Both the position numbers and the translations under genes were made by a program. Positions 14,883 to 18,799 of a stretch of DNA of 18,799 nt are shown here, piece by piece. The DNA lies in the NCBI GenBank assembly GCA_021203665.1, contig JAJQAT010000122.1:1-18799 (forward strand), read 5' to 3'. Source of the DNA: Bacillota bacterium (GTDB lineage: Bacteria > Bacillota > Clostridia > UBA1381). The notes under the pieces were generated by a model. The model was not told the origin of the DNA. It did not search any database and was given only the letters and a program-made list of their open reading frames with translations. Numbering within the stretch: the first letter of the stretch is position 1; the number at the start of each line of letters is the position of its first letter.

Positions 14883-15906
14883 TGTATCTCGGTATATTTC
14901 CGTTATCGTTAAAAGCGATAACCGCGCTTGTGTGATTATCAATCGGAGTATCGAGGTCGGTTACTTGCCCGCCGTCTATAACGCCGCCGCGTATAACGGT
15001 TTGCGGCTCGGTATAACCCGCATCGCTCAAAAGCGCCGAAATAGGCATACCTATAGGAACGCGGTAATTATTCGGTAAAAGTATATCATCGCCGGAAACT
15101 GTCACTATTTTTTTCGTGACAGGCATTTTTGTCCTAAACAGCTCCGATATGTTCAGGAGTGTTTCGGAGGAAATAACCGCGCAATTCGCGTCTTCGATGC
15201 CGCGTCCGGTCAGCGTCCTGACAAGCTTGTCGGCGCGGCTTTGCGGATAACGCGCCTTTAATGAGTACAGCTCAATATCCGTGTTGTATCTGAGACGGTA
15301 TTTAAAATCCGAGAAAATCTTTCTTGTGTCATTCTCAACGCCTATCGAGGCTTTTTTTATTCCCAGAATACGCAGCGCAATATTCAGTCCGTCGAGAATT
15401 TGCTCCGTGTTGCCGAGAGCCGCCGCCTGCGGCGAGGAAACATAAGGGTCGCTGTCGAAACAGCACACAATAAGCCGGTCGGGCGTTTTTTGCGGGGAAA
15501 GCAGTATATGAGCCGGAACGCCGCTTGCCGCCTCGCATATTCCGCCCTCGCGTATAATCCAGAGCATTTCTCGGCTTGTCAGCTCATCGTTTGCCTTGCC
15601 GAAATCCGACGCCGGAACGCTTTCGTCCAGGAAATCGTTCTCTATTGAAATCATATTTTCGGATATATCCGTTACAGTGCCGGAAACCGCGCTGTGTATC
15701 GGCAGAGCGTCAAAGCTGTCGAAATCGGCTGCTTTTTGCCCCTTTAGCACATGGTCGCCGACATTGACAATGGGATTTAGCAGAATGCCGCCCTGCCTAA
15801 GGCTGTAAAAATACACCGGAGCGGGAAGCGGTCTTTTTATCCGCGCCGCCGCGGAAAACCCGTTGCGCTTCCTGTACCTTTTCGCGCCCTTAAAAGAAAT
15901 TGACAT
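14866..15906 (-). CDS. RnfC-like protein lacking the ferredoxin domain
   Basis: A 346-aa protein resembling the N-terminal three quarters of RnfC/PduS-type electron-transfer subunits. It has a barrel-sandwich segment at about 30-90 (VNVGDHVLKGQ, HSAVSGTVTDI), a complex I 51-kDa-like middle (IGVEND, ELYSLKARYPQSRADKLVRTLTG, near 185-235) and an SLBB-like end (KIVTVSGDDILLPNNYRVPIG, 265-295; RGGVIDGGQ). It stops where RnfC would begin its CxxCxxC cluster motifs. The glycine-rich nucleotide loop is also degenerate (GICEAASGVPAH, compared with a typical GxGGAxFPTH). ATG at 15906 has GGGAGG 8 bases upstream; the frame is open further up, but without support. No other Rnf subunit is nearby. Role unknown: possibly not a redox enzyme. 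Confidence 0.8.
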   Translation of the reverse strand: MSISFKGAKRYRKRNGFSAAARIKRPLPAPVYFYSLRQGGILLNPIVNVGDHVLKGQKAADFDSFDALPIHSAVSGTVTDISENMISIENDFLDESVPASDFGKANDELTSREMLWIIREGGICEAASGVPAHILLSPQKTPDRLIVCCFDSDPYVSSPQAAALGNTEQILDGLNIALRILGIKKASIGVENDTRKIFSDFKYRLRYNTDIELYSLKARYPQSRADKLVRTLTGRGIEDANCAVISSETLLNISELFRTKMPVTKKIVTVSGDDILLPNNYRVPIGMPISALLSDAGYTEPQTVIRGGVIDGGQVTDLDTPIDNHTSAVIAFNDNGNIPRYRKELI

Positions 15907-15931
15907 AACATGACCTCCCTTGCTGATAATG

Positions 15932-15960
15932 ATTTTACCATATCGACGCGGAAAAATCAA
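15932..15960 (-). promoter_or_regulatory. Promoter of the RnfC-like gene
   Basis: On the minus strand, TTGATT (15960-15955), a 17-base spacer and TAAAAT (15937-15932) form a good sigma-A match. The expected start point gives a leader of about 20 bases carrying GGGAGG before the ATG at 15906. Confidence 0.65.
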
Positions 15961-16019
15961 ATAATTAAGGGTTAAATTGCCAAAATCACCAACAAATCCA
16001 TCCTTTCCGCTTTGAATTT

Positions 16020-16080
16020 GTAGGGGGTCGGCGCCCTCGACGACCAGTTTGCAGCGGCGACCCTTGCGGCCGCCGGTTAG
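16020..16080. repeat. GC-rich pair of imperfect palindromes, REP-like candidate
   Basis: After GTAG (16020-16023) come two hairpins of the same design: GGTCGGCG/CGACGACC (16026-16033 and 16038-16045, loop CCCT) and CGGCGACC/GGCCGCCG (16055-16062 and 16068-16075, loop CTTGC). Each has 5 paired bases, one mismatch, then 2 pairs. The base composition is far more GC-rich than the flanking spacer. It resembles intergenic repeats I associate with gut Clostridia; only one copy is in this window. Confidence 0.55.
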
Positions 16081-16107
16081 CCGCCGAAAGAAAACCGTAT
16101 AAAAATA

Positions 16108-16136
16108 TTGACCTCACGCGGATTTTAATGTATAAT
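16108..16136 (+). promoter_or_regulatory. Sigma-A promoter of mtnN-luxS
   Basis: TTGACC (16108-16113), a 17-base spacer and a perfect TATAAT (16131-16136) form a near-consensus promoter. The leader to the mtnN ATG would be about 35 bases, too short for a riboswitch, so expression is probably strong and either constitutive or controlled by a DNA-binding protein. Confidence 0.9.
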
Positions 16137-16142
16137 AAGTCA

Positions 16143-16153
16143 TGTTGGCAACA
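16143..16153. promoter_or_regulatory. Small palindrome at the mtnN transcription start
   Basis: TGTTGGCAACA is a perfect 5-bp inverted repeat around one base, starting 7 bases after the -10 box. Its position fits an operator, but it is short and could be chance. Confidence 0.35.
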
Positions 16154-16176
16154 AGACACAAAAGGAGGGAAATCAA

Positions 16177-16881
16177 ATGCTTATCGGAATAATAGGCGCT
16201 ATGGAGCTTGAGGTACAGGCTTTGAAGGAGCTTATGGAGGACAGCGGGATAGAGAGAATAAGCGGCATTGATTTTTTCAAGGGCGCGGTAAACGGTGTCG
16301 ATACCGTTGTGGCGGCGGCAGGCGTGGGCAAGGTAAACGCCGCGGTGTGCGCGCAGGCGATGATACTTAAATATTCGCCAAGTCTTATCATAAATGTGGG
16401 CGTAGCCGGAGGACTTTGCGACACATTCAAAATAGGCGACATAGCCGTCGCGGACTATGTTGTGGAGCATGATATGGACACAACGCCCATAGGCGACGAA
16501 AAGGGATTTATATCGGGAATAAACATGGTAAAAATGCCGTGTGATCGAGTAATTGCCGATATGATGGTAAGCGCGGTTAATAAAGTCGGAAAAATAAAGG
16601 CACAAAGGGGCATAATAGCCTCGGGAGATCAATTTATAAGCACGCAAGCGCAGCGCGACGCGATAATACGCGATTTCGGCGCGATAGCCGCCGAAATGGA
16701 GGGCGCGAGCATAGGACACGTATGCGTGATGAATAACACGCCGTTCGGTGTGCTGCGCGCGATTTCCGACGGCGCGAATGACGATTCGCCTATGGACTAT
16801 CCCGAATTTGCAAAAATGGCTGCGGCAAATTCGGTAAAAATAATTCTTGAGCTTTTGGAAAGCATAAAAGGAGTGTATTGA
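16177..16881 (+). CDS. mtnN: 5'-methylthioadenosine/S-adenosylhomocysteine nucleosidase
   Basis: MtnN (Pfs) hydrolyses S-adenosylhomocysteine to S-ribosylhomocysteine and adenine, and methylthioadenosine to methylthioribose. At 234 aa it is of family length. The N-terminus IGIIGAMELEV carries Glu12. VGVAGGL is the phosphorylase-fold glycine loop. The catalytic pair is Glu175 in AAEMEGASIGHVC and Asp198 in RAISDGAND. AGGAGGG precedes ATG. It is first in a two-gene operon with luxS, which uses its product, so the pair performs the whole conversion of SAH to homocysteine. The stop overlaps an out-of-frame ATG and lies one base before the luxS GTG. Confidence 0.97.
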   Translation: MLIGIIGAMELEVQALKELMEDSGIERISGIDFFKGAVNGVDTVVAAAGVGKVNAAVCAQAMILKYSPSLIINVGVAGGLCDTFKIGDIAVADYVVEHDMDTTPIGDEKGFISGINMVKMPCDRVIADMMVSAVNKVGKIKAQRGIIASGDQFISTQAQRDAIIRDFGAIAAEMEGASIGHVCVMNNTPFGVLRAISDGANDDSPMDYPEFAKMAAANSVKIILELLESIKGVY

Positions 16882-16882
16882 T

Positions 16883-17359
16883 GTGCGTAAAATAAAGAGC
16901 TTTCAGGTGGACCACAGAAAGCTTGAAAGGGGTATTTATATATCGAGAAAGGACGCCGACGTGGTGACGTATGATATGCGCTTTTGCAAGCCGAATTGCG
17001 GTGTTGTGCTCGATAACGTAACTCTTCATACGGTTGAGCATATGATTGCGACATATGTGAGAAATTCGGATATAAAAAACGAGGTGCTGTACTTCGGACC
17101 GATGGGCTGTCAGACCGGATTTTATTTATTGATTCGAGACGTCGTGACAAAGGATAAGGTTCTGAAAATCGTCAAGGACGTTCTGCAAAAGACAATAGAC
17201 CACACAGGCGCGGTTTTCGGCGCGAGCGAGATTGAATGCGGAAACTATAAAATGCTTGACCTTGACAGCGCGAAAGAGGCGTGCCGCGATTACCTTGACG
17301 TTATCGCTGATGTTGACGATATAATAACATATGACGAGGTAAATAAAATGGGACGCTGA
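16883..17359 (+). CDS. luxS: S-ribosylhomocysteine lyase (AI-2 synthase)
   Basis: LuxS cleaves S-ribosylhomocysteine to homocysteine and 4,5-dihydroxy-2,3-pentanedione, the precursor of autoinducer 2. It is 158 aa. The metal site is His49 and His53 in HTVEHMIATYVRNS plus Cys119 in ECGNY; the catalytic Cys76 is in GPMGCQTGFYLL. The start is GTG at 16883: an ATG two bases earlier is out of frame and stops after four codons. AAGGAG lies 10 bases upstream in the end of mtnN, so translation is probably coupled. It works directly after MtnN in the activated methyl cycle. Whether AI-2 is used as a signal here cannot be told. Confidence 0.97.
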   Translation: MRKIKSFQVDHRKLERGIYISRKDADVVTYDMRFCKPNCGVVLDNVTLHTVEHMIATYVRNSDIKNEVLYFGPMGCQTGFYLLIRDVVTKDKVLKIVKDVLQKTIDHTGAVFGASEIECGNYKMLDLDSAKEACRDYLDVIADVDDIITYDEVNKMGR

Positions 17360-17364
17360 AGGGC

Positions 17365-17409
17365 GCCTACCGTAAGACAGTATAACAACAAATTTTACGG
17401 GAGGCTGTC
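17365..17409 (+). other. Stem-loop with possible pseudoknot after luxS
   Basis: Just after the luxS stop, GCCTACCGTAA (17365-17375) pairs with TTACGGGAGGC (17395-17405), 10 of 11 positions. Loop bases GACA (17376-17379) can also pair with TGTC (17406-17409), giving an H-type pseudoknot layout. It precedes the terminator by 11 bases and has no T run of its own. It could stabilise the mRNA 3' end or be part of a repeat. Confidence 0.4.
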
Positions 17410-17420
17410 AAACAAGGTAT

Positions 17421-17464
17421 AAAAAGCGGTATATCGCGGGTTTTGCGATATACCGCTTTTTTTC
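17421..17464 (+). terminator. Intrinsic terminator of mtnN-luxS
   Basis: AAAAAGCGGTATATCGC (17421-17437) pairs perfectly with GCGATATACCGCTTTTT (17445-17461) around GGGTTTT. The run of A before and T after the GC-containing core makes it potentially active in both directions, shielding luxS from the recombinase side. Confidence 0.93.
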
Positions 17465-17466
17465 TT

Positions 17467-17804
17467 TGTAATGTCAGCATTTAGAGCGTTTTACATCGCA
17501 TAAATGCTATTGTTTTGGAGTTTGGAATGAGCGAAGCAATATGATTTGATGTCCGACCTTGAAATTGGGGTTTCAAGTGCTGACGGTATGCTATTTTAAT
17601 ACAATGTTTTCTTTTAATCGTTAAATAGTTCAAAGGTGGAAATTTAGAATATAAATAAACCGCATAAAATCAAATCTTACGGAGATTGAAACTTGCAAAG
17701 TAATATAGTTTTACCTTAACGCCGAAAATCTATGTTCTATTGTTCCACTTGCGGGAATGAAAGTCGGCGCGACGGTTTTTCGTTTTTCTTTTGCGGTTCG
17801 GGTA
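17467..17804. other. AT-rich non-coding spacer with several inverted repeats
   Basis: No convincing gene is present between the luxS terminator and the recombinase. It holds AGCATTTA/TAAATGCT (17476-17483 and 17501-17508) with an inner GCG/CGC pair, CTTGAAA/TTTCAAG around TTGGGG (17558-17564 and 17571-17577), and GTCAGCA/TGCTGAC (17473-17479 and 17578-17584) enclosing both. The outer and first inner repeat share AGCA, so they would be alternative folds. A structured RNA, a recombination site or a relic of mobile DNA are all possible. Confidence 0.5.
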
Positions 17805-17843
17805 TAATATGAATAAAAAAACCACAAAGGAGGATTCATATTA
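17805..17843 (+). promoter_or_regulatory. Inverted repeat enclosing the recombinase ribosome binding site
   Basis: TAATATGAAT (17805-17814) and ATTCATATTA (17834-17843) are a perfect 10-bp inverted repeat. AAAGGAGG (17826-17833) lies between the arms, and the last base of the right arm is the A of the ATG. The left arm overlaps TATAAT (17803-17808), a likely -10 box with no good -35. A transcript starting at this -10 would lack most of the left arm, while one read through from upstream could fold and trap the start site. Confidence 0.6.
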
Positions 17844-18664
17844 TGAACTTAATCGAAAAATTCAGGGCATACTTAATCGCGGAGGAGCGGGCGGACGCTA
17901 CCGTCGCGAAATACACGGCGGACGCGGCGGCGTTTGTTTCGTGGCTTGGGGAACGGGCGCTTGACAAGGTGGCGGCTATGGAGTATAAGGCGTGGCTTTT
18001 GGAGACGCACGCAGCGCGAAGCGTCAACACAGCTATTGCGGCGCTGAATAGGTTCTTTGACTTTATCAACCGCGCCGACTGCCGCCTTAAAGCCGAGCGG
18101 ATACAGGCGCAGACATTTGCGGACGATGAGCGCGAGCTGACCGAAGCGGAATACAAGCGGCTTTTGAACGCCGCAAAGGGCAACGACAGACTGTACCATA
18201 TGCTGATGACGTTCGCGGGAACAGGCATACGCGTGTCGGAGCTGCAATACATAACGGTCGAGGCGGCGAAAGCGCGTGAAGCGGTCGTGAAAAACAAAGG
18301 TAAAACGCGGACAATTTTAATAGAGGGCGCACTCGCGAAAAAGCTGTTAAAGTACGCGAAAACACACGGCATAAAATCCGGCGCGATATTCATCACCCGT
18401 ACCGGCAAACCGCTTAACCGCACAAGCATATGGCGCGAGATGAAATCGCTCTGCAAAAAAGCAAACGTATCGGACAAAAAGGTATTCCCGCACAACTTCC
18501 GCCACCTGTTCGCGCGGATGTTCTATGCGGTTGAGAAAAACCTCGTAAAATTAGCAAGCGTCCTCGGACACTCGAATATCAACACGACAAAAATATACAC
18601 GCTCGAAAGCGAAAAATCACATCGGAGCGTGCTAAGAAAAATGGCAATGAGGCTGACAACATAA
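17843..18664 (+). CDS. Tyrosine recombinase / site-specific integrase (XerC/D-like)
   Basis: A 273-aa recombinase with an N-terminal SAM-like core-binding domain (about 1-85) and a C-terminal catalytic domain. All six catalytic residues are visible: Arg130 (TGIRVSEL), Lys154 (NKGKTR), His217 and Arg220 (HNFRH), His243 (LGHSN) and the nucleophile Tyr252 (IYT). It cuts and rejoins DNA through a 3'-phosphotyrosine link. It is too short for a typical large integrase with an arm-binding domain, and nothing marks it as chromosomal XerC or XerD. It stands alone, isolated from luxS by terminators and AT-rich spacer, with no excisionase, relaxase or phage gene in view. It may act on a small invertible or integrative element. 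ATG at 17843 follows AAAGGAGG. Confidence 0.9.
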   Translation: MNLIEKFRAYLIAEERADATVAKYTADAAAFVSWLGERALDKVAAMEYKAWLLETHAARSVNTAIAALNRFFDFINRADCRLKAERIQAQTFADDERELTEAEYKRLLNAAKGNDRLYHMLMTFAGTGIRVSELQYITVEAAKAREAVVKNKGKTRTILIEGALAKKLLKYAKTHGIKSGAIFITRTGKPLNRTSIWREMKSLCKKANVSDKKVFPHNFRHLFARMFYAVEKNLVKLASVLGHSNINTTKIYTLESEKSHRSVLRKMAMRLTT

Positions 18665-18682
18665 TTTCGATTATGTTGTTTT
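18656..18682 (+). terminator. Hairpin terminator overlapping the recombinase stop
   Basis: ACAACATAAT (18656-18665) pairs with ATTATGTTGT (18670-18679) around TTCG, a stable tetraloop sequence, followed by TTT. The TAA stop (18662-18664) is inside the left arm. The T run is short and the stem is AT-rich, so efficiency may be moderate. Confidence 0.7.
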
Positions 18683-18799
18683 AACCATATCAAGATTTTA
18701 TCATATTACCAAGTCTATTTCAACATAAAAATTCAAATTTTGAAAAAAATCCGCTGAATTTTCGACATTTTTTTGAAATAGCGTTTTTTTGCATGGCAA
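18683..18799. other. AT-rich non-coding end of window
   Basis: This stretch has long A and T runs and a short palindrome TTCAAA-T-TTTGAA (18732-18744). I see no gene, attachment site or copy of the sequences upstream of the recombinase. Confidence 0.5.

Noticed and set aside
15907..15960. Eighteen extra residues at the N-terminus of the RnfC-like frame
   Set aside because: They overlap the predicted promoter and ribosome binding site; ATG at 15906 is better placed.
16143..16176. SAM/SAH riboswitch upstream of mtnN-luxS
   Set aside because: The predicted leader is about 35 bases, too short for known classes, with no matching conserved core.
17485..17501. AGCGTTTT...GCAT resembling the sequence at 18780-18795 as a possible direct repeat flanking the recombinase
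   Set aside because: The shared part is only 8 bases in T-rich DNA, with different spacing afterwards; too weak for an attachment-site claim.
17672..17691. Sequence ending GATTGAAAC that looks like the end of a CRISPR repeat
   Set aside because: Only one copy occurs; no second repeat, spacer spacing or cas gene is visible.

Overview
The window looks like a chromosomal stretch from a member of the Clostridia (Bacillota). Pointers are the fused IspH-ribosomal protein S1 gene, a characteristic clostridial arrangement, the order HutP-like / aroH / cmk / plsC / ispH-S1, strong AGGAGG ribosome binding sites, frequent GTG and TTG starts, and long plus-strand runs of genes that touch or overlap by a few bases. 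The species cannot be fixed from the sequence alone.

Region 1 (1-9636, plus strand) is a long tightly packed run: the 3' part of uvrC (its first codons lie before the window), pgeF, an orphan family 5 solute-binding lipoprotein, a BaiN/HI0933-type flavoprotein, a HutP-family protein, an AroH-type chorismate mutase, cytidylate kinase, a PlsC acyltransferase and the IspH-S1 fusion, closed by a clear intrinsic terminator. Gene overlaps (TAGTG, ATGA, an 11-base overlap) suggest translational coupling. Both small proteins in the middle, HutP-like and AroH, lack residues considered important in their Bacillus subtilis relatives.

Region 2 (9637-14882, plus) is a second run: murD, three consecutive M42 metallo-aminopeptidase paralogues and a zinc-dependent phospholipase C family protein. 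The first and third M42 proteins keep every metal ligand and the catalytic glutamate. The middle one has lost most of them in an intact frame and looks like a pseudo-peptidase, which is the most interesting item in the window.

Region 3 (14851-16176) holds a minus-strand RnfC-like gene that stops just before the ferredoxin domain. It converges with the phospholipase gene on one perfect 12-bp palindrome, so both proteins end in the same residues (ELI). Its promoter is divergent from that of the next operon. The spacer between them carries a GC-rich pair of imperfect palindromes preceded by GTAG, resembling a dispersed REP-like repeat.

Region 4 (16108-17464, plus) is mtnN-luxS, the two-step recycling of S-adenosylhomocysteine to homocysteine with release of the AI-2 precursor. 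It has an almost ideal sigma-A promoter and a strong terminator.

Region 5 (17465-18799) is AT-rich. It holds about 380 bases of non-coding sequence rich in inverted repeats, then a solitary tyrosine recombinase with a complete catalytic set. Its ribosome binding site sits inside a 10-bp inverted repeat, and a hairpin ends the gene. No partner mobile genes or attachment sites are visible before the window ends.
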